DNA of 64,000 nucleotides from Burkholderia sp. Bp9142 (GCF_003853415.1 NZ_QTPP01000041.1:1-64000); one strand, 5' to 3'; positions 52,529 through 61,522 are shown, counted from the first letter of the stretch. Numbers and translations are program-made. The notes: a model not told the origin generated them from the sequence alone.

Positions 52529-53311
52529 GTGAGCGACCCCCAGCAGAATCCGGGCGACGCCCCGGAAGAAACCTTCATTTCCCATCTCGTCGAGCTTCGC
52601 GATCGCATCATTCGCGCGGGGCTGGCCGTGATCGTCGTGTTCCTCGGGCTCGTGTACTGGGCGCCCGACATCTTCCGGCTGCTCGCGCGGCCGCTGATGG
52701 AAAACCTGCCGAAGGGCGGCAGGATGATCGTGACCGACGTCACCGGTTCGTTCTTCGTGCCGATGAAGGTCACGATGCTCGTCGCGCTCGTGATCGCGTT
52801 GCCGGTCGTGCTGTACCAGATCTGGGCGTTCGTCGCACCGGGCCTGTACCAGCACGAGAAGAAGCTCGTCGTGCCGCTCGTCGGCAGCAGCTACGTCCTG
52901 TTCCTGGGCGGGATGGCATTCGCGTACTTCCTCGTGTTCCCGACGATCTTCCGCGTGATGGCGCACTATAACGCGCCGCTCGGCGCGGAGATGTCGACCG
53001 ACATCGACAACTACCTGAGCTTCGTACTCGGGATGTTCATCGCATTCGGGGTGACGTTCGAGGTGCCGATCGTCGTCGTGCTGCTCGTCCGGATGGGCGT
53101 GCTGACGCTGAAGAAGCTGAAGGAGATGCGGCCGTACGTGATCGTCGGCGCGTTCGTCATCGCGGCGGTCGTCACGCCGCCGGACGTCTTCTCGCAGCTG
53201 ATGCTCGCGCTGCCGCTCATCGTGCTGTTCGAGATCGGGCTGCTGGCCGCGCGGTTCTTCGTGCCGAAGCCGGCGGCAGAACCCGAGGCGGAGAACGGCG
53301 CCGCGAGTTGA
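52529..53311 (+). CDS. tatC: Sec-independent translocase subunit TatC
   Basis: 260 residues, six membrane helices. Signal-binding N-terminus ETFISHLVELRDRI and family motifs APGLYQHEKK, YFLVFPTIFRVM, SFVLGMFIAFGVTFEVP are present. The start is GTG at 52529, 41 bases after tatB. A terminator follows. Confidence 0.96.
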   Translation: MSDPQQNPGDAPEETFISHLVELRDRIIRAGLAVIVVFLGLVYWAPDIFRLLARPLMENLPKGGRMIVTDVTGSFFVPMKVTMLVALVIALPVVLYQIWAFVAPGLYQHEKKLVVPLVGSSYVLFLGGMAFAYFLVFPTIFRVMAHYNAPLGAEMSTDIDNYLSFVLGMFIAFGVTFEVPIVVVLLVRMGVLTLKKLKEMRPYVIVGAFVIAAVVTPPDVFSQLMLALPLIVLFEIGLLAARFFVPKPAAEPEAENGAAS

Positions 53312-53453
53312 CGAAGGCGCGGCGCGCGTTGGCCGGCAGGATGGCCACCGTCGATGCCCCCTCCGCATCGTTGAAGCACGACAGGTGACGGGAACGAGCA
53401 GCCGGTGAGGGCGAACGTGGCGTCACCGCGGTGAAAGCGCTTCGATGCAAAGC

Positions 53454-53486
53454 AAAAGGGCAGCTCAAAACGGGCTGCCCTTTTCA
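53454..53486. terminator. Bidirectional terminator between tatC and the DegS-like gene
   Basis: An 11-bp stem (53454-53464 with 53474-53484) with AAAA and TTTT arms serves both converging genes. It lies about 145 bases after tatC; the stretch between holds nothing recognisable. Confidence 0.88.
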
Positions 53487-53531
53487 TTTCCGTCTGCCTG
53501 CAAGCGGTGCATAGGCACCGCCTGCCGGACG

Positions 53532-54737
53532 TCACTCGCTGTCGCTGTCCTGTTCGTCGAGCGTCTGCTTCGGCGGCGGCGGGCGCTTGCCGATCACGAC
53601 GTTCACGTCGAACTCCTTGCCCTTGCGCACGACGTGCACCTTGGTCGCTGTGCCCGGCTTGATCTGCGCGACGGTGTTCAGCAGCTTCGTCGTATCGGTG
53701 ATTTCGTCGCCGTTCACGCTCACGAGGATGTCGCCCGGCTTGATGCCGGCCTTGTCGGCCGGGCCGCCCTGCAGCACGCCCGCGACGATCGCGCCCGACT
53801 TCTGCTGGAGCCCGAACGACTCGGCGATCTCCGGCGTGACGTCCTGCGGCTCGACGCCGATCCAGCCGCGCGTGACCGAGCCCGTCGTGATGATGCTTTC
53901 GAGCACGGTGCGCGCGGTCGACACGGGGATCGCGAAGCCGATGCCGAGCGAGCCGCCCGAGCGCGAGTAGATCGCCGTGTTGATGCCGAGCAGGTTGCCG
54001 TTCACGTCGACCAGCGCGCCGCCCGAGTTGCCGGGGTTGATCGGCGCGTCGGTCTGGATGAAGTTCTCGAACGTGTTGATGCCGAGGTGATTGCGGCCGA
54101 GCGCGCTGATGATCCCCATCGTGACCGTCTGGCCGACGCCGAACGGGTTGCCGATCGCGAGCACGACGTCGCCGACCCGCGACTGGTCCGAGCGGCCGAG
54201 CGTGATCGTCGGCAGGTTCGTCATGTTGATCTTCAGCACGGCGAGGTCGGTTTCGGGGTCGATACCGATCACCTTCGCGGTGGCCGTGCGGCCGTCGGCA
54301 AGCGCAACCTCGATCTGATCGGCGCCGTCCACGACGTGCTGGTTCGTTAGAATGTAACCTTCCGGGCTCACGATAACGCCGGAGCCGAGGTTGGCGGCGG
54401 GTTCGTCCTGCTGCTTGCGGGCGTTGCGGTCGCCGAAGAAGTAGCGGAACAGCGGATCCTTCGCGCGCGGATCGGGCGGCAGCGAGCCGTCCTTGCTGGA
54501 GAAGACGTTGACGACGGCGGGCATCGCCTTTTGCGCGGCCTCGGCATACGAGGTGGTCGCCGGGGCACCGCCGATGCCCGGCGCGACTTCCCGCAGCGCG
54601 ACGATCGGCGTGGCGAGCTGCTTGCCGAGCTGTCCTTGCCGTTGCAGCCATTGCGGCTTGAGCGTCACGACGATGAACATCAGCGCGAGCAGTACGGTCA
54701 CCGCCTGCGCGAAGAACAGCCAGAAGCGTCTAAGCAT
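53532..54737 (-). CDS. DegS/HtrA-type periplasmic serine protease with one PDZ domain
   Basis: 401 residues: an N-terminal membrane anchor (about 5-26), trypsin-like domain with catalytic His134 (TNQHVVDGAD), Asp164 (ETDLAVLKI) and Ser238 (NPGNSGGALVD), and a single PDZ domain (about 285-375, GWIGVEPQDVTPEIAESFG). One anchor and one PDZ domain is the DegS layout, the protease that starts sigma-E stress signalling by cutting RseA; quality-control DegP has two PDZ domains. The C-terminus is acidic. It diverges from the NIF3-like gene with only 20 bases between. Confidence 0.9.
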   Translation of the reverse strand: MLRRFWLFFAQAVTVLLALMFIVVTLKPQWLQRQGQLGKQLATPIVALREVAPGIGGAPATTSYAEAAQKAMPAVVNVFSSKDGSLPPDPRAKDPLFRYFFGDRNARKQQDEPAANLGSGVIVSPEGYILTNQHVVDGADQIEVALADGRTATAKVIGIDPETDLAVLKINMTNLPTITLGRSDQSRVGDVVLAIGNPFGVGQTVTMGIISALGRNHLGINTFENFIQTDAPINPGNSGGALVDVNGNLLGINTAIYSRSGGSLGIGFAIPVSTARTVLESIITTGSVTRGWIGVEPQDVTPEIAESFGLQQKSGAIVAGVLQGGPADKAGIKPGDILVSVNGDEITDTTKLLNTVAQIKPGTATKVHVVRKGKEFDVNVVIGKRPPPPKQTLDEQDSDSE

Positions 54738-54758
54738 CTGAATGGATTAGAGGTTTAT

Positions 54759-55505
54759 ATGGATCGGATCGAACTCGAATTGTACTTGAACAATACCCTT
54801 GAAATCGCGCGCTTCAAGGACTATTGCCCGAACGGCCTGCAGGTCGAGGGGCGCCGCAAGATCGAGAAGATCGCCACCGGCGTGACGGCGTCGGTGGCCT
54901 TCCTCGAAGCCGCGCTCGAATGGGGGGCGGATGCGGTACTCGTCCACCACGGCTATTTCTGGCGCAACGAGGCGCCGCAGATCACGGGCCGCAAGTACCG
55001 GCGCCTGAAGCTGCTGCTCGCGAACGACCTGAACCTGTTCGCGTTCCACCTGCCGCTCGACGCGCATCCCGAGTTCGGCAACAACGCGCAGCTCGGCGAG
55101 AAGCTCGGACTGATCGGCGAACAGCGTTTCGGCGACGGCGACCTCGGCTGGATGGCCACGCTGCCGATGCCCGTCACGCTCGAGCACTTCGTCGCGAAGG
55201 TGGAGAACACCCTTGGCCGCACGCCGCTCGTGCTCGGCGATCCGGAGATGCAGCTGCGCCGCATCGCGTGGTGCACGGGCGCCGCGCAAAGCTATTTCGA
55301 TGCGGCGATCGAGGCCGGCGCCGACGTGTTCCTGACCGGCGAGGTGTCGGAACCGGTCACGCACGCGTCGGCCGAGAGCGGCGTCGCGTTCGTTGCGGCA
55401 GGGCACCATGCGACCGAACGCTACGGAATCCAGGCGCTTGGGCACCACTTGTCCGAAGAATTCGATATCGAACACCTTTTTATCGATATTCATAATCCGG
55501 TCTGA
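54759..55505 (+). CDS. NIF3-like dinuclear metal-centre hexameric protein (YbgI family)
   Basis: 248 residues, Nif3/DUF34 family. Metal-binding histidines occur in AVLVHHGYFW, LFAFHLPLDAHP and AGHHATERYG. Members form toroidal hexamers; proposed activities include GTP cyclohydrolase I-like or metal-insertion roles, none settled. The ATG at 54759 follows AGAGG. It diverges from the protease gene. Confidence 0.92.
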   Translation: MDRIELELYLNNTLEIARFKDYCPNGLQVEGRRKIEKIATGVTASVAFLEAALEWGADAVLVHHGYFWRNEAPQITGRKYRRLKLLLANDLNLFAFHLPLDAHPEFGNNAQLGEKLGLIGEQRFGDGDLGWMATLPMPVTLEHFVAKVENTLGRTPLVLGDPEMQLRRIAWCTGAAQSYFDAAIEAGADVFLTGEVSEPVTHASAESGVAFVAAGHHATERYGIQALGHHLSEEFDIEHLFIDIHNPV

Positions 55506-55598
55506 ACGACGGATTTGCGGCAGCGCACCGAAACTTCGCAATGTAGCAAACGCTTAAAAGTGAAATGATTTAATTGCTCCGATAGTGGGGGAAAACCC

Positions 55599-55627
55599 TT
55601 GACTATCAATTACTTCGAAGGGATTTT
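55599..55627 (+). promoter_or_regulatory. Possible promoter of the petABC operon
   Basis: TTGACT (5 of 6) followed after 17 bases by GATTTT (3 of 6), within an AT-rich gap of 218 bases before petA. The weak -10 makes this tentative. Confidence 0.35.
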
Positions 55628-55723
55628 CATCTCCGGGCCTTGTAAATGGCGACTCCATTCGAGCAAACTAGCGGCGGAATGGAAAGTCGTGACGGAAAAT
55701 CCAACTCAGAAGTGGGGCGTGTG

Positions 55724-56344
55724 ATGCGAGACAAGGAAGAGAAACGCGTCGACAGCGGCCGCCGTACCTGGCTGATTGCGACATCCGTAGCAGGTGGCGT
55801 GGGAGGCGTAGCCACCGTCATACCTTTCGCGGCGTCGCTTGCGCCGTCCGCGAAAGCGAAAGCGGCCGGTGCACCGGTCGAGGTCGACATCAGCGGCCTG
55901 AAGCCGGGCGAAATGGTCACGGTGCCGTGGCGCGGCAAGCCCGTCTGGATCCTGAATCGTACCGATTCGATGCTGGCCGATGTGGTCAAGGCCGACAAGG
56001 AAGTGGCCGATCCGACCACGAAATCCCCGTATTCGATGCCGTTGCCCGCGTATTGCGCGAACGAATATCGCGCGCGGGCCGATCGCAAGAACATTCTCGT
56101 CGTGATGGCCGTGTGTACGCACCTCGGCTGCACGCCTAGCCAACGCTTCACGCCGGGGCCGCAGCCGAACCTGCCGGACGACTGGCCGGGCGGCTTCCTG
56201 TGCCCGTGCCACGGTTCGACCTACGACCTCGCCGGCCGCGTGTTCAAGAACAAGCCGGCGCCTCAGAATCTCGACATCCCGCCCTACATGTTCACGTCGG
56301 CGACGACCCTCGTGATCGGCAAGGACGAGAAAGGAGAAGCGTGA
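55724..56344 (+). CDS. petA: Ubiquinol-cytochrome c reductase iron-sulfur (Rieske) subunit
   Basis: 206 residues. A twin-arginine signal anchor (SGRRTWLIATSVAGG, about 11-35) is followed by the Rieske domain with cluster ligands in CTHLGC (131-136) and CPCHGS (160-165). It takes the first electron from ubiquinol in complex III. The ATG at 55724 is used; an in-frame ATG at 55646 would add 26 hydrophilic residues and is less likely. Export needs TatABC, encoded 2.4 kb upstream. The stop shares one base with petB. Confidence 0.95.
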   Translation: MRDKEEKRVDSGRRTWLIATSVAGGVGGVATVIPFAASLAPSAKAKAAGAPVEVDISGLKPGEMVTVPWRGKPVWILNRTDSMLADVVKADKEVADPTTKSPYSMPLPAYCANEYRARADRKNILVVMAVCTHLGCTPSQRFTPGPQPNLPDDWPGGFLCPCHGSTYDLAGRVFKNKPAPQNLDIPPYMFTSATTLVIGKDEKGEA

Positions 56345-57723
56345 TGGCCGACAACAAGGAAGTCTCCACGACAGGTCTCACCGGCTGGATCGACCAGCGC
56401 TTCCCGCTCACGTCCACCTGGAAGAAGCACGTTTCCGAGTACTACGCGCCGAAGAACTTCAACTTCTGGTACTTCTTCGGCTCGCTCGCGCTGCTGGTGC
56501 TCGTCAACCAGATCGTCACGGGCATCTTCCTGACGATGAACTACAAGCCCGACTCGGTGCTCGCGTTCGCGTCGGTCGAGTACATCATGCGCGAGGTGCC
56601 GTGGGGCTGGCTGATCCGCTACCTGCACTCGACCGGCGCATCGATGTTCTTCGTCGTCGTGTACCTGCACATGTTCCGCGGGCTGATGTACGGGTCGTAC
56701 CGCAAGCCGCGCGAACTCGTGTGGATCTTCGGCTGCGCGATCTTTCTGTGCCTGATGGCCGAGGCGTTCTTCGGCTACCTGCTGCCGTGGGGCCAGATGT
56801 CGTTCTGGGGCGCGCAGGTGATCGTGAACCTGTTCTCGGCGATCCCGTTCGTCGGCCCCGACCTGTCGTTGTGGATCCGCGGCGACTACGTGGTGTCGGA
56901 CGTCACGCTGAACCGCTTCTTCGCGTTCCACGTGATCGCGATTCCGCTCGTGCTGATCGGCCTCGTGATCGCGCACCTCGTCGCGCTGCACGAAGTGGGG
57001 TCAAATAACCCGGACGGCATCGAGATCAAGGCGAAGAAGGACGCGAACGGCATTCCGCTCGACGGCATCCCGTTCCATCCGTACTACTCGGTGCACGATT
57101 TCTTCGGCGTCTGCGTGTTCCTGATGGTGTTCGCGCTGATCGTGTTCTTCGCGCCGGAGATGGGCGGCTACTTCCTCGAGTCGAACAACTTCATCCCGGC
57201 GAACCCGCTGCAGACGCCGCCGGAGATCGCGCCGGTCTGGTACTTCACCGCGTTCTACGCGATGCTGCGCGCGACCACCGACCCGTTCAAGATCGTGCTG
57301 ATGATCGTGATCGCGCTGCTCGGCGTGCTGGCGCTGATCCGCGCGCGCGGCAAGTGGAAGGTCGGGCTGCCGGTGCTGGCCGCGGCGATCGTCGTGTTCA
57401 TGTTCCTGACGGAATCGAAGTTCTGGGGCGTCGTCGTGATGGGCTCGGCGGTGATCACGCTGTTCTTCCTGCCGTGGCTCGACCGCAGCCCGGTGAAGTC
57501 GATCCGCTACCGGCCGCTGTTCCACAAGGTGTTCCTCGGGATCTTCGTCGCGGCGTTCCTGATCCTCGCGTTCCTCGGCACGCGGCCGCCATCGCCGGTC
57601 GCGACGCTGATTGCGCAGGGCTGCGCGCTGATCTACTTCGCGTTCTTCCTCGGCATGCCCGTCTGGACGCAGCTTGGCACGTTCAAGCAGCCGCCGGAGC
57701 GGGTGCGCTTCAAGCCCCATTAA
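56344..57723 (+). CDS. petB: Cytochrome b subunit of the bc1 complex
   Basis: 459 residues, at least eight membrane helices. Haem-ligand histidine pairs lie in RYLHSTGASMFFVVVYLHMF and FAFHVIAIPLVLIGLVIAH; the quinol-site PEF-type loop reads TPPEIAPVWYF. The core of complex III, housing both quinone sites. It overlaps petA by one base. Confidence 0.97.
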   Translation: MADNKEVSTTGLTGWIDQRFPLTSTWKKHVSEYYAPKNFNFWYFFGSLALLVLVNQIVTGIFLTMNYKPDSVLAFASVEYIMREVPWGWLIRYLHSTGASMFFVVVYLHMFRGLMYGSYRKPRELVWIFGCAIFLCLMAEAFFGYLLPWGQMSFWGAQVIVNLFSAIPFVGPDLSLWIRGDYVVSDVTLNRFFAFHVIAIPLVLIGLVIAHLVALHEVGSNNPDGIEIKAKKDANGIPLDGIPFHPYYSVHDFFGVCVFLMVFALIVFFAPEMGGYFLESNNFIPANPLQTPPEIAPVWYFTAFYAMLRATTDPFKIVLMIVIALLGVLALIRARGKWKVGLPVLAAAIVVFMFLTESKFWGVVVMGSAVITLFFLPWLDRSPVKSIRYRPLFHKVFLGIFVAAFLILAFLGTRPPSPVATLIAQGCALIYFAFFLGMPVWTQLGTFKQPPERVRFKPH

Positions 57724-57744
57724 CGTGAGCGAGGAGAGAACGAC

Positions 57745-58503
57745 ATGAAGAAACTGCTTTCGACGCTCGCGCTGATCGGGGCGACGGCCGTTGCGCTGCT
57801 GGCGGCGCCGGCCGTGCGCGCGGAAGGTAATTTTCCGCTCGACCGGGCGCCCGATAACACGGAAAATCTCGTTTCGCTTCAGCACGGCGCGCAATTGTTT
57901 GTAAACTATTGCCTGAACTGCCACAGCGCGAACCTGATGCGCTACAACCGTCTGACGGATCTGGGCATATCCCAGAAGGAGATCGAAACGAATCTCCTGT
58001 TCACGACCGACAAGGTTGGGAGCACGATGTCCGTCGCGATGCGGCCCGAAGACGCGAAGAACTGGCTCGGCACCACGCCGCCCGACCTGTCGGTCGAGGA
58101 GCGGGCGCGCGGCCGCGACTGGCTGTACACGTATCTGCGGAGCTTCTACCGTGACGATACGCGGCCGACCGGCTGGAACAACGCGGTGTTCGAGAACGTC
58201 GGCATGCCCCATGTATTGTGGCAACTGCAGGGGCAGCGCACTGCCAAATTCGAAGACAAGACGGACGAGGAGACGGGCGAGAAGGTCCACACGCTCGTCG
58301 GCTTCCAGCAGGTCACGCCGGGGACGTTGTCGTCGCCCGACTATGACGCCGCGGTGGCCGACCTGGTGGCCTATATGACATGGATGTCCGAGCCGGCCCA
58401 GCAGACCCGCAAACGCCTCGGCGTGTGGGTGCTGGTCTTTCTCGGTGTCCTGACTTTCCTGGCCTGGCGGCTCAATGCCGCGTACTGGAAAGATATCAAG
58501 TAA
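57745..58503 (+). CDS. petC: Cytochrome c1
   Basis: 252 residues: signal peptide (1-26, ending AVRA), haem c attachment CLNCH at 56-60, and a C-terminal membrane anchor (about 226-245, GVWVLVFLGVLTFLAWRL). It passes electrons from the Rieske protein to soluble cytochrome c. It needs the cytochrome c maturation system whose gene ends at the left edge of the window. 21 bases after petB. Confidence 0.96.
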   Translation: MKKLLSTLALIGATAVALLAAPAVRAEGNFPLDRAPDNTENLVSLQHGAQLFVNYCLNCHSANLMRYNRLTDLGISQKEIETNLLFTTDKVGSTMSVAMRPEDAKNWLGTTPPDLSVEERARGRDWLYTYLRSFYRDDTRPTGWNNAVFENVGMPHVLWQLQGQRTAKFEDKTDEETGEKVHTLVGFQQVTPGTLSSPDYDAAVADLVAYMTWMSEPAQQTRKRLGVWVLVFLGVLTFLAWRLNAAYWKDIK

Positions 58504-58521
58504 ACACGCCTGACCGGCGTG

Positions 58522-58584
58522 GGGCCGGCGCAAGGCGGAACCCGTGAAAGGGGTTGCGCCGCGTGCCGGCCCTCGGCTTTTTTG
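58522..58584 (+). terminator. Long hairpin and T-run between petC and sspA
   Basis: An 8-bp outer stem (58522-58529 with 58565-58572) encloses a second imperfect GC stem and is followed closely by CTTTTTT. It should end the petABC transcript, perhaps partially. Confidence 0.7.
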
Positions 58585-58597
58585 AGGAAACGCAAAT

Positions 58598-59209
58598 ATG
58601 ATGGTTCTGTATTCCGGCACAACTTGTCCGTTCTCCCAGCGTTGCCGGCTGGTGCTGTTCGAGAAGGGCATGGATTTCGAGATCCGTGACGTCGACCTGT
58701 TCAACAAGCCGGAAGACATTTCGGTGATGAACCCGTACGGTCAGGTGCCGATTCTGGTCGAGCGCGACCTGATTCTGTACGAATCGAACATCATCAACGA
58801 ATACATCGACGAGCGCTTCCCGCACCCGCAACTGATGCCGGCCGACCCGGTGCAGCGCGCACGTGCACGCCTGTTCCTGCTCAACTTCGAGAAGGAACTG
58901 TTCGTTCACGTCAGCACGCTCGAAAACGAGAAGGGCAAGGCAGCGGAGAAGAACCACGAGAAGGCACGCCTCGCGATCCGCGATCGCCTGACGCAGCTCG
59001 CGCCGATCTTCGTGAAGAACAAGTACATGCTCGGCGAGGAGTTCTCGATGCTCGACGTCGCGATCGCGCCGCTGCTGTGGCGTCTGGATCACTACGGCAT
59101 CGAGCTGTCGAAGAACGCTGCGCCGCTGATGAAGTATGCCGAGCGGATCTTCAGCCGTCCGGCCTATATCGAAGCACTGACGCCGTCCGAAAAGGTCATG
59201 CGTCGTTGA
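58598..59209 (+). CDS. sspA: Stringent starvation protein A
   Basis: 203 residues, glutathione-S-transferase fold. It begins MMVLYSGTTCPFSQRCRLVL and keeps NPYGQVPILVERDLILYES. SspA binds RNA polymerase and alters promoter use in starvation and acid stress; it has no GST activity in E. coli. sspB follows, and placement after petABC is common in beta-proteobacteria. Confidence 0.95.
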   Translation: MMVLYSGTTCPFSQRCRLVLFEKGMDFEIRDVDLFNKPEDISVMNPYGQVPILVERDLILYESNIINEYIDERFPHPQLMPADPVQRARARLFLLNFEKELFVHVSTLENEKGKAAEKNHEKARLAIRDRLTQLAPIFVKNKYMLGEEFSMLDVAIAPLLWRLDHYGIELSKNAAPLMKYAERIFSRPAYIEALTPSEKVMRR

Positions 59210-59280
59210 TGATGCAATGAGGGCATGACGGAGCGGGCGGCGCGGCGTGCTGCGTGCCCGCTCCGGGTTCGAGGATTGTG

Positions 59281-59802
59281 ATGCAAGAGATTTCAACGAA
59301 GCCTTATCTGCTGCGCGCGCTGTACGAGTGGTGCACCGATAACGGTTACACGCCGCATATCGCGGTGAGGGTCGACAACTCGACGCGCGTGCCGCGTCAG
59401 TTCGTGCGTGACGGCGAGATCGTGCTCAACATCAGCTTCGAGGCGACGAGCCAGCTGCAGATGGGTAACGAGTGGATCGAGTTCACTGCCCGGTTCTCCG
59501 GGAAGGCGCACAAGATCGAGATTCCGGTGGCCAACGTGCTCGCGATCTACGCGCGGGAGAACGGGCAGGGGATGGCGTTCCAGGTCGATGCGGTGGCCGG
59601 TGAGGGCGAGGATTCGGGTGCGTTCGAAGACGATGCCGCGCAGGACGATGAGGCCCAGCGCGACGAGTCGCCGGCCGTGCTGACGCCGGTCGCCGATCAC
59701 GGTGCGAATGAAGAACCGTCCGAAGGTGCCGACGAACCGCCGAAAACCGACGGGGATGGCTCGAAAGGCGGCAGCAGACCTCGCCTCAAGATCGTGAAAT
59801 GA
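59281..59802 (+). CDS. sspB: ClpXP protease specificity-enhancing factor SspB
   Basis: 173 residues. The folded domain (about 1-105; STKPYLLRALYEWCTDNGYTPH, NISFEATSQLQMGNEWIEF, IPVANVLAIYARENGQG) binds ssrA tags. An acidic flexible linker of about 60 residues ends in RPRLKIVK, the basic-hydrophobic tail that docks on ClpX. The ATG at 59281 is used; an upstream ATG at 59254 adds nine residues. Confidence 0.95.
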   Translation: MQEISTKPYLLRALYEWCTDNGYTPHIAVRVDNSTRVPRQFVRDGEIVLNISFEATSQLQMGNEWIEFTARFSGKAHKIEIPVANVLAIYARENGQGMAFQVDAVAGEGEDSGAFEDDAAQDDEAQRDESPAVLTPVADHGANEEPSEGADEPPKTDGDGSKGGSRPRLKIVK

Positions 59803-59804
59803 GG

Positions 59805-59810
59805 TAGAAT
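59805..59810 (+). promoter_or_regulatory. Candidate -10 box of tRNA-Thr
   Basis: TAGAAT lies 11 bases before the tRNA, overlapping the end of sspB by position. No strong -35 is visible. Confidence 0.42.
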
Positions 59811-59821
59811 CTCGCGCTTAC

Positions 59822-59901
<80 letters not shown>

Positions 59902-59905
59902 TGAC

Positions 59906-59940
59906 AAGGGGTTACGCGATGTTTGCGTAGCCCCTTCGCG
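59906..59940 (+). terminator. Terminator after tRNA-Thr, island copy
   Basis: A 12-bp stem (59906-59917 with 59925-59936, one G-T pair) but only a poor T-run (CGCGTTT). It mimics the stronger hairpin found after the right repeat. Confidence 0.6.
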
Positions 59941-59962
59941 TTTCCGATTCCCCCTCACGTTT

Positions 59963-60190
59963 CTAATGCGTGTCAGCGAGACTGCTAACGGGCCACGCGC
60001 CGTGCGCGTATCGCGCGGCCACGCCAGGTCCGCTGTGCCCTGCCAATCGTTGCCCCCTCCAACCCTTTGTCGAGCGTCTTGTGCGTCACACCGCGCGCAG
60101 GTCGTGGAACTGAAATTTTGCCTTCTCGATGCCGACCAGCTCGCGCGCGGTGTCGAAACGCGAGCGCAGCTTGCCTTTCGTTAGCGGGTA
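59963..60190 (-). pseudogene. Remnant of a tyrosine integrase (C-terminal part)
   Basis: The minus strand from 60190 reads YPLTKGKLRSRFDTARELVG and then FQFHDLRA, the box around the second catalytic Arg of phage-type integrases, before a TGA at 60086-60088. An adjacent frame continues with VTHKTLDKGLEGA. From 60052 to 59963 the first frame resumes with QRLAGHSGPGVAARYAHG, the conserved His and catalytic Tyr region, and ends at TAG. The N-terminal two thirds are missing. I read this as a frameshifted, truncated integrase whose 3' end lies about 60 bases from the left repeat. Confidence 0.75.
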
Positions 60191-60204
60191 TCATCGACAC
60201 CTTG

Positions 60205-60254
60205 TTTTCACATAACAGGCGTGTTGGTATAGCTTCCGCATACCCCTCCTGTTA
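60205..60254 (+). promoter_or_regulatory. Candidate promoter and operator of the ATPase-DUF4276 cassette
   Basis: TTTTCA (60205-60210) and TATAGC (60228-60233) are separated by 17 bases. A perfect inverted repeat TAACAGG / CCTGTTA (60213-60219 and 60248-60254) brackets the -10 and likely start site, as an operator would. The first gene has AGGGAC eight bases before its ATG. Confidence 0.42.
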
Positions 60255-60274
60255 CGAACATCAGGGACACGAAA

Positions 60275-61522
60275 ATGCCTGAAGTTAACCCAAACTTATC
60301 GCGGCCGCGCGCTCCCGCCCGAATCGAATATCTCAAGGTGCGGAATTTTCGAGCCTTGCGGGAGCTGGAGTTCAAGAACCTTACACCGCTGACCGTGCTG
60401 CTAGGCCCGAACGGAAGCGGCAAATCGACGGTATTCGATGTCTTTGCTTTCCTGGCTGACTGTTTCGAACTCGGACTTCGTCGCGCATGGGATAAACGCG
60501 GGCGAGGCAAGGAGCTTAAGACAAGGGGAAGCGATGGACCGCTCACCATTGAGATCAAATATCGCGAGCATGGATACCCGCTTATCACCTATCACTTGGC
60601 AGTCGACGAGCTGCAGGGGGTGCCGGTAGTAGTCGAGGAGTGGTTGAAATGGAAGCGCGGTAGTCACGGTCAGCCATTTCGTTTCCTCGATTACCGGGAA
60701 GGTAAAGGGCGCGCGATTAGTGGAGAGGTTCCAGACGAGCAGGACCACCGTGTAGAGACGCCATTACAGTCTCCGGATCTGCTTGCAGTCAACGCTTTGG
60801 GGCAGTTTGCGGGCCACCCACGTATCGCCGCACTGCGTGAATTCATTACCGGATGGTACGTATCGTATCTATCTGCGGACAGTGCACGCGGTCAGCCGGA
60901 GGCTGGACCGCAGGAGCGCCTTAGCCGTAGCGGCGACAACTTAGCGAATGTCATCCAATACCTGGCCGAGCAACACAGCGAGCGGCTCGACCACATTTTC
61001 GACGTGTTGCGACGCCGCGTGCCGAGAATTGAACGTGTACTGGCCGAGACCATGCCAGATGGTCGTTTGCTTCTTCAAATCAAAGATGCGCCGTTCAGCA
61101 GTCCGGTACTCGCGCGATTCGCATCGGACGGCACATTGAAAATGCTGGCGTACCTGTTGCTGCTAAACGACCCCGCACCTCCACCATTTATCGGCATTGA
61201 AGAACCCGAAAACTATCTGCACCCGCGGCTTCTTCCTGAACTTGCTGAGGAATGTCGCGTCGCGGCGGCGTCTACACAGTTGTTGGTGACGACACATTCA
61301 CCTTTCTTTCTGAACAGCGTGCGGCCAGAGGAGGTACGGGTCCTTTGGCGAGACGAACAGGGCTATACGCAGGCTCGCCGCGCGGCGGATTTGCCGGGGG
61401 TGAGCGAATTTGTAAGCCACGGCGCGCTGCTCGGGCACTTGTGGATGGAGGGGCAACTTGGGGTCGGTGATCCGTTGGTTAACCAAGGGGCGCCTACGCG
61501 ACCGCTAACGATAGGGTCGTGA
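60275..61522 (+). CDS. AAA family ATPase (AAA_21, SMC/OLD-like), candidate defence ATPase
   Basis: 415 residues. Walker A is GPNGSGKS (44-51) in a segment typical of RecF/SMC-like ATPases (IEYLKVRNFRALRELEFKNL). The middle (about 60-280) is family-specific and includes a short coiled region. ASDGTLKMLAYLLLL stands in the ABC-signature position, Walker B is FIGIEEPENYLHP (305-317), and the H-loop is TTHSPFFLNSV. It has no nuclease domain of its own. The stop overlaps the partner gene (GTGA). Such ATPases paired with Toprim-like proteins act as phage sensors or nuclease activators in OLD, Gabija and PARIS systems. Role here is inferred. Confidence 0.82.
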   Translation: MPEVNPNLSRPRAPARIEYLKVRNFRALRELEFKNLTPLTVLLGPNGSGKSTVFDVFAFLADCFELGLRRAWDKRGRGKELKTRGSDGPLTIEIKYREHGYPLITYHLAVDELQGVPVVVEEWLKWKRGSHGQPFRFLDYREGKGRAISGEVPDEQDHRVETPLQSPDLLAVNALGQFAGHPRIAALREFITGWYVSYLSADSARGQPEAGPQERLSRSGDNLANVIQYLAEQHSERLDHIFDVLRRRVPRIERVLAETMPDGRLLLQIKDAPFSSPVLARFASDGTLKMLAYLLLLNDPAPPPFIGIEEPENYLHPRLLPELAEECRVAAASTQLLVTTHSPFFLNSVRPEEVRVLWRDEQGYTQARRAADLPGVSEFVSHGALLGHLWMEGQLGVGDPLVNQGAPTRPLTIGS

